A stretch of 64,000 bases of DNA, from assembly GCA_018873245.2 (NCBI GenBank), contig JAEMBT020000006.1, positions 14,586,387-14,650,386 of the forward strand, read 5' to 3'. Positions 36,130 to 48,946 of this stretch are shown here, in pieces. Under the pieces are notes generated by a model, which saw only the letters and a list, made by a program, of their open reading frames with translations, was not told the DNA's origin and made no database searches. Each line of letters opens with the position of its first letter. Within the stretch, counting starts at the first letter, position 1. Position numbers and translations under genes: made by a program. The DNA comes from Archegozetes longisetosus. Its lineage: Eukaryota > Arthropoda > Arachnida > Sarcoptiformes > Trhypochthoniidae.

Positions 36130-36731
36130 GCGCCGACTTACTCTCACTTAACCAATTTTATACAGTATAAGTTTTTTGACCAAACCCATTGCTCCGGTTA
36201 TTAAAACCGATTTACCTTCAGATGATTCGTCAACATTTAACTTGTTTGACACTGTGATATTGTTGAAGCTTCTAGTAACATTTTAAAACAAAGTTAGAAA
36301 ATCTATATCATTTCAGCAGGATTTCTTAAACAACAACTTTTCAATATAAATATTATAAATAAGAAAATATTTGGACTAGAAAGAGTGCAAAATCGGTGTG
36401 AAATACTATGTTGCAGGCATAAGACAAGTGAAATTTCTTTACTAAAATATTAAAAATTTTAGGAAAATACAGTACAGTAAACTTAAAAATAAGCTTGTAT
36501 GAACTTTTTAATAAGAAAAGATAAAGATTTACATTTTGTTTCTTGTAAGAAAAAATTAATAACTGGATTGCAAAATAACAAAATTTTGATTACATAAACA
36601 CATTTTGAGGTATTTTACAAGTTATTTTTCTTATATATCATAATTTGGTATACAATTTATAATAGAATTTGTTGAGAATATACAGTGGAGAAACGGCCAA
36701 CCAATTGACGAAAAATAATCAAATTTGATAC
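36130..36731. other. Intergenic, nothing recognised
   Basis: AT-rich spacer up to the solo LTR. No supportable feature. Confidence 0.4.
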
Positions 36732-37181
36732 TGTGATACCAAATTTTGTTTAGAAGTCTTCTGGTATTCGATGAAATAAGGTAAACCACTTTTTGGGTAT
36801 AAGTAATTTTATTTAAGACAAAAAACAGTTAATATACAGAGATTAGAAGTTATAAGTAAAGAACAATGTTAAGAGACAACTTTCACGATTGTTCGGGAAG
36901 TGAAGAGTGACTATTTTGTACGGATTATATACGGACAGAAGTTGTTTACAAAAATCAATGGAATTTTCCATAAGTATCAATGTTGGTCACTAACTGACCA
37001 ACAAGTACTTGATAATTGTCCTATTGCCCTATTTTTGACCCTTTTCATCCATTATTGGGGTCATCATCGCGACTGACCCACAATTAAGGATTATCTTCTA
37101 AGAACTCATTGTGTTCTATTTATTTTCCCAAACATAGGTCATTGTGAGATCAAATCTTTGAAAACTGTATTTGATCTCACA
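36732..37181. mobile_element. Solo LTR, second copy
   Basis: Starts TGTGATACC, ends TTTGATCTCACA, with ATAC on both sides (36728-36731 and 37182-37185), a 4-bp duplication as in copy 15745-16271. Shared internal text: GGGAAGTGAAGAGT, a TATATA box near 36927, and TGGTCACTAACTGACCAACA. No internal retrotransposon genes remain. Confidence 0.75.
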
Positions 37182-37187
37182 ATACTA

Positions 37188-37515
37188 TAATTTCAGTAAG
37201 TAAAGAATTATAGTGTTTGGAAACCTTAAACGCAATCAAAATCCAATAATAAATTTTTGGCTTCAAGCATATGTATAAACGATAAAAAGTAGGATTACGA
37301 CCCCGCAAATAAGATCTTATTTATTCTTTTTTTTTTTATGGAAAATTGAGTCAAAATAAACAATCATAATTCCTCCATAAAAAGAATCAATAAGATCTGA
37401 TTTGCGGGGTCGTAATCCTTCTATTTACCATATATACATATGCTTGAAACCAAAAAATTACCATTCGATATTGACTGCCTTTTAGGTCTCCAAACACTTT
37501 AATTCTTTACTGAAA
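37188..37515. repeat. Long palindrome, about 330 bp
   Basis: The left arm from AATTTCAGTAAGTAAAGAAT is repeated inverted up to ATTCTTTACTGAAATTATT. Matching inner parts include TTCAAGCATATGTATA and GATTACGACCCCGCAAAT. The centre is a poly-T tract near 37330-37340. It starts within ten bases of the solo LTR. Confidence 0.85.
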
Positions 37516-37742
37516 TTATTTCCTGATTTTCGCCGATATATTGACCAAATATCAAGATTAAACTCGAGGAGGCGGGGATCAAATGATTTTTTGATATAAT
37601 TAAGTTGTCCATATAGCCCATTATAAAAAAATTCATTTCTTCTAAACTGCTAGGAATTTTATTAAAATATTCTAAGGGTATATATAAGAAGTCAAATTCT
37701 ATAGAATGAAACATTCAATTGGCTCCACCCACTTACAATGTC

Positions 37743-38850
37743 TTAACATCTCTTATTCTTTACAACTTTCCTATTCTTAGTGCCATCCATTGGTTTAATC
37801 AAATAAGATTTAATGAAAAAGTTCAAGAATAGTATGAAAAACATAGAATAGAGCACAAGACCAGTTGTGGCCACTGAAGGCCACACAAGTCGCATGGAAC
37901 TCCTGTTATTTTGAACTGGAAGGCACGAACATTTATATAGAAACAGAATATCATTTGCAGGATTTGTGATATTGTTATAAATTTTGAAATAGTTTGGGGA
38001 ATAAAGAATCTGAGAGCCTTTAGAGCATGATAGGAATACATCAATGAATGAACCACAAAATTCATATTAACCATCCATCTAGCAGTTGATGGAACATCGG
38101 GGAAAACATACCAACAGAAACACAGAGTGAGGCAATGGTGAATCCAAAGAAGTTTTATTAACTTTTGTTTTCTCAGTATTATGAATAAAGTGTTCACCAA
38201 TTCAAATGCTTTAGAAATAATAAAAGTCCAATACCAACAATTAAGACGTATGTCCTTTCAAAGAAATCATCAGGAAAAACTTTTTTATTTAAAATTATCA
38301 CTATTAAAATTGAATTTTCTTTAGTTAATTTTCAGATTTTATTATTTAAATAGTTGAGTCATATCGAGACTAAGATTTAATTGATTTACTAAAAATTTGG
38401 AACCGAAAATTCATCCATTAAGAATCAATGATTTTTCTTATATTCTCTTGCTTCAAAATAAGATGAATCACAAAATGAAGCTGTTATCCCTTTTGTCCAC
38501 AGAATATCAATAAATTCAGGTAGACACTTGATTGTACCAAAAATGGAAAATAGGGCTAAGGTTGCGCTCCAAATGGCTAAAGGATAACGCAAATTAAATG
38601 GAGAGTCACGTAATTTCATTAAATTATTCAGTATCCAAACTATCACTATATAAGCAAAACTTATGTATAGAGAATAATGCCAATGATCTCTTAACCATTC
38701 ATGTTCGTCATCGTATGTGAAACGAAAATTATTTTCGAAATTGAAAGCTGAACGAATACCAGCGAATTTACGCCAATCGGTTGACCATTTGTTAGGTTCC
38801 GTTCTGTTGATTAAGTTATAGTGATTATAACGAACGTCATTAAACAGCAT
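37743..38850 (-). pseudogene. ELOVL6-type fatty-acid elongase, damaged copy
   Basis: ELO proteins are multi-pass ER enzymes performing the condensation step of fatty-acid elongation. Exon 1 (38850 to about 38430) reads from MLFNDV through LRYPLAIWSATLALFSIFG and FCDSSY. Exon 2 (38254-37743) has FELVNTLFIILRKQK, WIHHCLTL and MNFVVHSLMYSYHAL, all ELOVL3/6 hallmarks. Three faults are visible. The HxxHH box reads LWIHH, with leucine for the first histidine. No GT donor follows exon 1 before an in-frame stop at 38425-38427. A frameshift between about 37864 and 37905 moves the last helix (LYSMFFILFLNFFIKSYLIKP) and the KNKRC dilysine-like tail into another frame. Together they suggest a pseudogene or seriously misassembled copy. 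Confidence 0.75.
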
Positions 38851-40440
38851 TTTTAAACTTCTTCAGCTAGTCTGCAAATAAACATTATTTTATTAGTCAA
38901 ACAACTCAAATTGAAATATAAATTTAAATTTTACATAAGTATAATTTTTTCTGTTAATATATTTTTACAAAATTCCGAAACCTTTTGAAACTTTCAGCTT
39001 TGAGATATTTTTCAATTCTATCAGTTTAATCCCTAATGCTACATCTGAAATTTTCTTCTTTAAGAATATGTATTACTTTTTCTAGTTTGAACTACTCAAA
39101 AGATTTAGTGGTAGTAAATTGAATATAACTATAACTCTTGGATTTATGAATGTGATATTAAAATAAATTGTGAAATACACAACTCTTTAGTGTGTGTCCT
39201 AATGCAATACAACCAATTAAAGAACGCGATTGCTTTTCTCTTTATTCGATAATGAAACATAATATTTTTTCAACAGGAAAGATTATATTTTCCTCATCTG
39301 AATTTCTCAATTTATGTGACGCTTTAAGTCATAAGATGTGTCAGATAAATTCTTAAATTCTTTTCACATTTAAGGGAATAATTTGATAGTTGTATAGTAT
39401 ACATTTAGTTTCATCTAAGATTTTTGAAAGTAAACATTTAATAAATTTCAAGTATATGGCATATGAACAAAGAAATGATCAGAAATTGATAAAAGATCTA
39501 AGACTTTCTACAAATATTGTTGAACTTTTTTTAATCTTCACAATATTTTTAAACTTGGTTCTTCTTAAAGAATAAAACATTGTTGTTAACGTTTTTGAAT
39601 TTGATCTTAATAAATGAATTCAAAATTTAATACCTCCTCAAATCATTCTTTATTTAAAGCCAATATATTTGCAAAACTAATTTAGCAAATTAGTTTGAAC
39701 CAATCTCTCAATTATATATTTTGAAAACATGGTACCATTTTGTCTGTCTGTAAACCGAGACAATATATGGTGTTAATAATTTATTGTTAAACTAATTAAA
39801 TTTAAACCAATGTTATAATCATCTTTATTTAACAGAATGATAAGAAGGTTGAATGAAATTTTATTTATATTTCGACTCTTGCAAATGATAGATTATTTCT
39901 AAAATTTTTGAATAAAGCTAGAAAGCAAAATAATTTCGCTATTTTAATCAAAAAATTTCGGAAACTCTAACTGAACAGGAACGTCAAGCATACCAGACAT
40001 CCCCGATTGGGCAGGAGAATTCAGGGACATGGTCGGACTAGACGTTATTTCTCAGGTCTTGAGAGCATTCTTCAAATATTCTTATGAAATTTTTTCTATT
40101 AGTTTGTCATATTTCTCTTGTAAAATACGAGAGTAAGTACCAAAAAATATTTGAGCATATAATTTCTTGTAAAAGTATCAATTTAAGTAGAAATAACATT
40201 TACTTTATCATTCTCTTTAAAATTTGAGATAGGAATAGTTTCGTTTTATGAGAGCAAAATCTCCTGGTTTAGTAATTAATGTTCCGTTTGTAGTTCCTTT
40301 AGAAATTAGGCCTTAGTCCTCTCATCATTTTTCAATTTTTCTTACATTTCAAGCTAAAGATAACCTGATCAAGTTACCGTGGAGAGTATTGCACAATACG
40401 AGAATCGTAGCCAGAGTGCCGCTCGAAATGATGTACAGTA
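38851..40440. other. Intergenic, nothing recognised
   Basis: AT-rich region upstream of the elongase copy. One slightly GC-richer patch at 39970-40050 has no assignable content. Short frames such as the 61-codon one at 39390 show no family. Confidence 0.4.
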
Positions 40441-40893
40441 GAGTATAAACTTATAGGTATTTTCAGGAACCGACCCGAACCGAAACCGTATTAAAGAAAG
40501 AGTAATTTTTAAAGTAAAGAAATTTTTGTCTTTTGAATTGACCACTTTTTTCACTTAAATCACATTCTTCTGCATCTGATTTACTCATTTTGATCATTTG
40601 TGTCGCATTAAGTACATAAAGAAATACAGAATGTATTACTCACTCGTTTGCAATGCGTTTGTAAAATAGATATTATATTACAGTTTCATAAGTCACTATT
40701 TTACTTGCATTTGAATAGACTTTAAAGACCAATACTTATTTGCAATAATTATTTTTAAATCAATCCTTACAGACCCGCACAGACCCGTTTCAAAACTTAA
40801 GAAACCGACCCGACCCGAACCGACCCAAACCGTTTTCGGTTCCGGTTTCATACGGGTTTGCTCGGTTTCGGGTTTTCAAGTTTATTCTCTAGT
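40441..40893. mobile_element. Possible hAT-like miniature element with CCGACCCGAACC motifs
   Basis: TAGAGTATAAACTT at the left is roughly inverted at the right (AAGTTTATTCTCTA). Both subterminal regions carry ACCGACCCGAACC and related motifs (40469-40490, 40780-40870), as many hAT elements do. Flanks do not show a convincing 8-bp duplication. Confidence 0.45.
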
Positions 40894-41037
40894 TTCAAGC
40901 ATTACGTTATGAAGTAATCTAGGTTTTTCACCTCATTCGTCTCAGAATGTGTTTATCACCTAATATGCGATTTAACCCATATGTAAACTTCAATATATTA
41001 TTTTTAAGTTTGCCAGAAGATTCGATGATTTGAGATC

Positions 41038-41250
41038 ATGTATAACGACTTCAATAATTGCGTTTACTTGGCCACAAATAATAAACGGCCTCTTAATACC
41101 GTTTATTGGAGTAACAGCTCAACTAACTTGATAATTGAAGTACAGCCAAATATTTGGCCACCACTTCTTGTATACAATGAAGAAATGGTAATCAGGCAAT
41201 TCTATACTTCACTATCACTGGTGCATACTTTTTATTATAATCCTTAAGTT
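41038..41250 (+). pseudogene. Duplicate of receptor exon 1, broken
   Basis: The start MYNDFNNCVYLATN and WPPLLVYNEEMV match exon 1 of the receptor at 20667. A two-base loss after the shared GAAATGGTAA shifts the frame and it ends early. Similarity continues into the upstream sequence (TTCAATATATTATTTT) and the downstream intron (to about 41570), so a genomic segment was copied. No later exons (M1 to M4) follow. Confidence 0.8.
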
Positions 41251-41570
41251 GTTTGCGAGATATATCAATGTTTAGCATGAAAAGTCTTGAGAAAATACGA
41301 TTTAAAATCATATGTTGTTCAGACAATTATTTTAAGCAAAACCTTAAAATCACTAATATCAATACTGAAAACGCAAATTCAATATAATTAGTTTACTTTA
41401 GAAAATTATTTAAATAAATATAAAAGGTAATAAAATTGCTCGCTATTATAAAGAACTATGGTAAATCTTAACACAAGTGCTATCGTATAGAACGCTATTC
41501 TGGCGAGATTTTATTAGGGACTAGTAAACTAATTTAGTTAAGATCTCTTGATTAGTTTTAGTAAACACTA

Positions 41571-42493
41571 GAATGTTGATAAAAAATATCGTCCCTTTTT
41601 TATTCATTCAATTTTAATTCATAACTCGATATATAGTAGAGATTTTAATAAATTATGTCATTTTAAAGTGTAACTTATTGGCTTTAAAATAATACATTTT
41701 AGTTAAATGCAAGTTAAAATTTTCAAGATATGCAACTTCTATTTTAGATATTAATACAAATTAAAGCTATGAGTCAATCTAAATAAGATCATACATGACT
41801 TACATATTCTCGTAATGGAGTTTGAGAAATAAAAAGAAAAGAATAATCTATCCCAAAGTATTGAAGTATGAAATTGTTAAACATTTGTGCAGTTCTCAAG
41901 TAAAAATATTTCACATAGAAATCTTGATGAAAATAAATTAAGTCTCGATAACGTCATCGCTGTTCAATTATATTGATTAAGAACTAATCTTATGTGCTGT
42001 TTTAATATTAATATTAATCAGAATTAAGAATTTTAACAATTCTTACATTTCATACATATTTTGAAAAAGTTCATTGTGCCAGGAGCCACTTATGAAAATT
42101 AAATTTGTCTTATTTTTTTAGATAATGAATCAAATACTTAACTTATAAAATAATGATAGAACTTATTTTTAGCGGCTTGAAAATTTCACTTGATTTCTCA
42201 CTGGAATTCAAAAAAGGAGTAACTTAATATGTTTCTTAAGTTAAACATTAAATTATTTGAGCTATTCAGTGGATTGCTAACAAAAAATAAATGCATTATA
42301 ATATGTTTCGGTATTCTTAACTAGAAGTAGTGATCCACTAAAAAATCGAAGATCAGATCGGGTCAACTCAGTTCAAAATAAAAATTTTACTGAATATAAA
42401 ATTTGATCAAAACTAATTAATTTTTCATAGATTAGTTCACTCAAAAGACTATCTCTAGAGACAAAGATTTTTAATATATGAACTACTCTATAA
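41571..42493. other. Intergenic, nothing recognised
   Basis: AT-rich sequence between the receptor duplicate and hAT copy B. No gene supported. Confidence 0.4.
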
Positions 42494-43382
42494 TAGTGAA
42501 GAGCATTGGTCAGAAATCTTGAGCTTCAAGCTCGAGCTTCTATAAGCGCAGCTCAAAATTGTTGAGCTTTGAGCCGCGCTTCTGTCAAATTTGGCCTGAG
42601 CTGCGTTTGTACTAAGAAGCTCGGGTCCAAGCTGCGAGCTGCGCTGCTGAGCTTATGTTAAAAATTAAAATAATGAATAGTAATCTTTGTAACAAGTATT
42701 TATTTCAAGTTATAATGAAGTATTTGCGCAAAAATATATCAATTTTGATCGTAAAGTTTGAACAATGAATTCAAATTTCGACATCTGTGTCACCTATCAA
42801 TGATTGTGAGTCTTCTGATTGTATTTCACTTTCTTGTAAAGTCATGTTGAAAACAGTTTCAAACAACAATTTTCTCTTATATTGAATAATTATCAAAAAT
42901 GACTTGAGATTATCTTATTTTCAATATAAAGATATTTAATCAGTCAATAGAAATAACATTACTCTTAAAGCCTTAAAACTTTATTAATTCTTTCTTCAAA
43001 TAAACAGTTACTGCACTAAATTTCAGTTTAAATTGAAATTTATTTTGAAAACAATGATTCATAATTGAGAAATGCATCTCACCATTCAATTCGATAGATC
43101 TAATTTAATATCTAATTTTCTAACATACGAGAAGCAATTCAACAATCATTGCTATTTTACAGTGAATACTGCTTTTTTTGCTTTATTAAATAAGTCGACT
43201 TCAAATGAGCTGAGCTCGAAGCTCAACAACTTGAGCTTGAGCTTGGGCTTGAGCTGCGCTTCTGCATCATAGCATGAGCTTGAAGCTCGAGCTTATAAGC
43301 TCGAAGACAGCTAAAATTGAGCTTCAAGCGCAGCGCGGCTCAAAGCGCAGCTCAGTTCAAAGCTAGCTTATGCTCCTCACTA
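42494..43382. mobile_element. hAT-type non-autonomous element, copy B, 889 bp
   Basis: Begins TAGTGAAGAGCATTGG and ends CTTATGCTCCTCACTA. Perfect 8-bp duplication CTCTATAA at 42486-42493 and 43383-43390. Subterminal regions are dense in GAGCTTGAAGCTCGAGCTT and GCGCAGCTC motifs in both orientations, typical transposase-binding repeats. Uninterrupted counterpart of copy A at 15313-17284. No transposase; a 66-codon frame inside is chance. Confidence 0.92.
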
Positions 43383-43390
43383 CTCTATAA

Positions 43391-45894
43391 ACCATACAAT
43401 AGAATCAGATCAAGCACTAATGAATCTTTAGGTCTACCATTTGTGAGCTTCATGAAACTCAGAATACCATTTTCTACAAACGGATAAAATTCTGGAACTG
43501 ACGCTAGGTATTACAAATCCAGTAAACTTAGCGTTTTAAAATATCAATTTTTAATTATTTATCTTCGCATAATAACCATTAATCTTATTCACAATTTCAT
43601 ATCTATTTTTATTGCTTAAGTTTTTCGTTTTTTAAACTAAAGGATTTGATATGAGAATAACTTTAAAGCTGAATAAAATATCCCTTGGAAATAAAGTTAA
43701 TAAATGAATAAGTTGACACCTAAAGGAATATTAAATAATGATTTACTCCTAAATGGTCAATGAAAGAATACACGCATTTTATGTGCTATAGAAAAACAAT
43801 TAGGTACCTTTATTTTACAGAGCAACAATCTATCATCTAAGGTTTATTAAAAAATAACTTGAACAATATTTGACAATCAAAATTAGCTGAATTCGCTTTT
43901 CTAGAAGAAAAAGCTTGGAATGACAAGAATTCTCAAAATTGAATCAAGAATTCACGTAAATCGCGGTGTACTTCAGATTAGATTGGTCGTAATCTTGCCA
44001 ATTTTTCTTCGACCTGTTGTATTTCTATTTTTAATCAATCTGTAAGAATAAATTCCAGTCATTCATCAGCTCGTATAAGCATATGACTCAAATACCAAAG
44101 AACTCAAGTATTTCTCAATACTAATAGGATTTCATTATTATTCAGATTTCTATCGACTCTCTTTAATGAAACCTTCTCTTGTCTACTTATGAATTATACT
44201 CAATCCTGTCATGACTCATGAATTTTCCAGTGGCTTAAATCAGTGCAGCATTAATTTTGTTATTTAAATTAAAAAGTATAGTAGCGAACTTTGCATCTTT
44301 TTTCGAAACTCACTCAAAGTTTTCTAAATAAAAATAAAAATTTTGCAATCACTATGAAAGCTATAATTTTAAAAATTTTATAATTTCAATTTTGAAAACG
44401 AAATTATTAGATGAAATAAGTATATTTGTTTTGGGTCAAAATAAGTCACTTTATTATCTGGTCATCAGAATAAAGGTTTAGTGATACTTTGCAATTAAAT
44501 CAAATAAGAAAAATATTTGTAAAGAGCATGATCAACAATCATTAATCTGTTTGCAAATATAAATTTTTATTCATTTGATCATTTATTGTAGATTTCACAA
44601 AAATAGTGCTCAAATAAGATTATTTTTTGAAACCAAACATATAATCCGAAAGCAAGCGATGTGACTATTACTAGAATTAATAAACACTACTTTTATTCTA
44701 ATTCTTTCTCATTAATAAAAAGCTTGAAATCAGACTTCAGTCACCCAATATATTTATCATAAGTTTTTATCAAAATTACTAAAGTTATTAAGAGAATTGG
44801 ACTAAACTTTCATTCTAAAAGCCCGATATATAAAACATAATCAAGAACTAAGGTACAGTCTGTTTTTTAAAAAGTCTCCTCAAATCTAAAGAACAATTTT
44901 TCTTTAATATCACTGATCGATTCGAAATTACTAATCAATAATTTAAAAACATGAAAATAAATCTTACTACTTAATCATCGGTTTTCAGGTAGAAACATAT
45001 GTAGACACTAAAATATTGTTCAATACGAAATTCTTTTCATTTCGAAGACTTATTTATTAACTGAATTTTTCGCCAAAAAACATAAAAATGTTTAAGAAGA
45101 TATGGTTAAGAGCCATGCTCTAACTAGAAAATAATGGTCAACACTTGCTATATATCTGGTGATTTGTTGAAAATTTATTTGGCCACTTCTAAACACTGCT
45201 TTTTTAAGAATAAAGTTGATTAATAGATGTTGATTTTGTAACATTAAAACTTCGGTCATTGAGTAAGAAATTTGACTTTGGATTAAAATTACAAAAGTAT
45301 TAAGGACTTAACTGTTTTATCTGAAGAAACTTTCGAGAAAAACGGACTATATAGTTGATTTAAAGCATAATAACTCAAAATATAGAAAAAAATTGTACGA
45401 ATAGAAAAATATTTGCGTTCCCTAAACGTATTCGATTGAAAATATGAGTAAATCTTCCTTCTTTTATTGATTATCAATACGAAAAAAAGCATATTTTCTT
45501 ATTTATATTTTTTTCAAAAGGGAAAGAAAAAGTTAGCAATTCTTAGAAGAAAATTAAGCGAAAATGCATTCTTAGGCAACAGATGTTTCTAATGATATTT
45601 TAATGAATAAATTCAATACAGATTTAACATATAATATATGGGTTACTATTTCTTCTATAAGATGGTCGAGGAGTTCAACAAACTATTAACAAAGGCTTAA
45701 TTTATCATTTCTTTACTTGTGATATATCATAGCATGGGCTAAGAATAGGGGAGATAAATTCATATATTCCACATTTCATACTAGTAAAACTTTAATAATT
45801 AATGCTTACGATGCAGTAATTTTCTGTCAAATATTCTTTAAGTATAAAAAAGTTTGGTCTAATTTGCGGGACTAAGGTTCCATCCAACTAAATA
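43391..45894. other. Intergenic, nothing recognised
   Basis: About 2.5 kb of AT-rich DNA. I see no gene, repeat boundary or structured RNA that can be supported. Confidence 0.4.
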
Positions 45895-45899
45895 CAGTC

Positions 45900-45950
<51 letters not shown>

Positions 45951-46107
45951 ACGAAGTCGGATGTAGTCAATAACGAGCTGTAATGAACATTTTTTCAAAA
46001 ATTATTTAGTTTGAAGACTACGTACACTATATTCGATAAAGTGAGCTCCCGTTATAACCAGCCAATTTTCAGTGCATTAAGTTGTTCATTATAATGAGAG
46101 GCGATTG
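45895..46107. mobile_element. pogo/Tigger-like miniature element, 213 bp
   Basis: Begins CAGTCAACTCTC and ends GAGAGGCGATTG, inverted with mismatches, each next to TA. AACGAAGTCGGATG inside the left end and GTTATAACCAGCC inside the right resemble Tigger-type termini. The CTCTC of the left end has expanded into a (CT)n tract. Confidence 0.7.
45902..45949. repeat. (CT)n microsatellite inside a transposon end
   Basis: About 24 uninterrupted CT units. They sit exactly where the terminal inverted repeat of the 45895-46107 element has CTCTC, so the tract grew from the element's own sequence. Confidence 0.95.
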
Positions 46108-46109
46108 TA

Positions 46110-48946
46110 CCTGCAAATATATGAAATCTTATATGTTTGAAACTTTAGAATTAAGAACTGTATAAAAATATTTGACTGGTCGCGTAATACATTTATAAGA
46201 ATAAAAACAAGGCTCAAAAAACAAACTTTTAATTAATACAAGTAATTACATAGTCCTATATAGTTCTCATGATCAATATTATTTTCAATAATCAACATTT
46301 CCTCCCTCGAAAAGTGATTTCTGAATAAACTTTATGTTAGCGTGTTCAACAATAAGTAAAGATTCACTATTCATGTCATTAAAGGATTCATTCTAAAGAA
46401 TTACAAGTTATTCAGTAACAAAATTGGGAAAAGAAATGACTTCAACAGAAATTAGAAAAATGTCACAGTTATAACTAACCATTAACTCAATTTAGTAAAT
46501 GGATTCTAAATGTGTACTAAATTGTGTAGCAATTTTATAGTTTCTAACGTTTTCATCTAATTCATGCATCGTATATCAAAACCATTTACTTAAGGAAAGA
46601 TTATTTCAATTATGACAAATGTTTGTTGAAAGATGACAGCAAAAAGTAAAAAAAGTAAAAATTCAATTAAATTGTGACTTGAAACCAACAGCTTCTAACT
46701 TAAGAGCTGCATCAATTTTTATAAGAAATAAATTAGCTCATAGTATGTGTTGAGATATAATGTGTGTTTTGCTCATTTTTCATAATTTTTTGTAAACTTG
46801 AACAATAAATTAGCTCTAAATGTCGTAAAACCGTTTTTCTTGAGGATATGTAAAGCTATTTCGATGTTATGTAAATGCCATATAAGAAAAATCAATTATT
46901 TCTAATGCATGACTCTATAGAAATAATTTGATAGCCATTTGTTATCATTTTTTCAACAGACTGTGAAGTAACATCTGAAACATTAATAATGATCTAATGA
47001 AATTCATCGATTTAGTCGGAAATAGTATTAAAATGATTTTTGTAAATCTAGCAAACATAAAATTCAATTAATCAACGACGCCATCACTGGCCCACAAATG
47101 AATAAATTACTTAAAAACTTTTTATTGATTTAAAATACTGTAAAAACGTTTATGCAACTTTTTGAGCAACTTAACAAGTATAATTTTGCAAGCAAGCCTG
47201 AAACGAACAAAATTTTTTGGTTCAACTTTTCGTTCGCTATATTTGTTACATTCGACCCATTAGGGTTTAATTGGACGTGCCTGTGGACCTTAGACGCACT
47301 TTGAGTGTACCACAGTATAGACCATTCCCACCATTAACTTCATAGAACTGCGCAATTCATTTTGACATAAGCCTCGCTTTCTTTGCGACTCATGAGTAAA
47401 ATAATAAAAATATCTACAGAATCAGTTTGGAATTCGAAAATGGAATGTGAAAGGCTTAAACTCCAAAAGTTCGAACAATGAAATCGCTGTCTCGTGAAAG
47501 AGCGGTGCAGTACAAAAGTGTAACCCTAGATATTAGACGTGCCTCATAACTTCACAATTTTAAAGGTATAATCATAATAAAGACATGAAAAGTTGTACAC
47601 TTCTGATGACAGTAAATATCAATAATTTTAATAACAAAGAAAAGCAGTATATAATCACAAATTAAATGTGATTCTTATGTCTTTCGGAAAAGAGAAAGAG
47701 AATACGATAACAAACCAGATAAATTATAAATATTTATGGCACAGAAAATACACAAAAGAGCTGTTAAAATGATGTAATGCTTAAAGAAATAATATTCTGA
47801 CACATAAAGAAAATAATGCGTGCAATGCCTGCAGTATTGTTGATAACAACATAATAGCTGTTTAACTTTGTAAACATTATTTAGTAGTTTTCTGCATGGA
47901 TTATATGGAAATAGATTCTCCGATAATGTGGTCAATCCTCAGATATGAATAATTGATTCCAAGATTTTGTCCTAAAATGTAACTTTCATTATTTTTGGCT
48001 CACACAAACTTCAGTATTTTTCAAAAACATTTTATGGATTATACTATTTTTATTAGCTATAGTTCATTTTTTACATTATGAAAACTCAATTTCATTCGTA
48101 AAAAAGATGTTCTGCCAAAATATAAGAAACATTTTGAGACAAAAAGCATACTGTAAATTTTTTTCCATCAAGTTTATAGAATCAATTTAAAGGCTATGAA
48201 ATTGGGAGAAAAGTGCTTTGAATACATTGCCAGCAAAATATTGTGATTTAGTGCATAGTAAACGTCACTTTTACATTCGTTATCAGATATCACTTTTACT
48301 TTATATGCTGAAGATTAGAAATGCTTATATTTTCTTACAGTCTTATTATTCTAAAACTTTGTTATAATGGCAAAATATGACTTTTAGAAATTTGAACTGG
48401 CATTTTTAAGCAAAAACTTAAACCGAATTCAGTCTGAGATGATCATTACCTAGATTTGAATTTAAATTATTATGAAAATGAAATTTTAATATTTATTTCT
48501 GGATAACTGCTGTTGAATGAGTCAGTTTTCACTCAACTTGATATTAAATTTATAAATTAAATTTTTTCTTCAATTGAGATTAACAAAAACTTCAAGTATT
48601 CGTGCAGCAAATAATAAGTGAATTAAATGATTTTTATGATTCGAAGAATAAAATATTTGATTTTATTTATACAGCATAGTTAAGGTCAAGATATAATTTA
48701 TGTAAGCTTATAAAATTCACATATAATATTAAACAAATTTATAACAATATATTTATTAACCAATAGTTTTAAACACTGTAAAAAGAAATAATGAAACTAA
48801 TGGACAAAATAATACAAGGTTATTCAAGTCTTATATCAAAACTATTTTAACAATTAGAACATTCTCCTAGAATCAATAAATCAAGTCAATTTGTACATGA
48901 CATAGAAGTTAGAAATTAATGAAGTAAACACTAAAATACTATTAAA
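46110..48946. other. Intergenic, nothing recognised
   Basis: AT-rich sequence. A small GC-richer patch near 47260-47340 (GACGTGCC occurring there and again near 47537) may be an old repeat. An 86-codon minus-strand frame at 47675-47935 shows no family. Confidence 0.4.

Noticed and set aside
47675..47935. 86-codon minus-strand frame, cysteine/tyrosine rich
   Set aside because: No signal peptide at its start, no splice-supported neighbours, no family.
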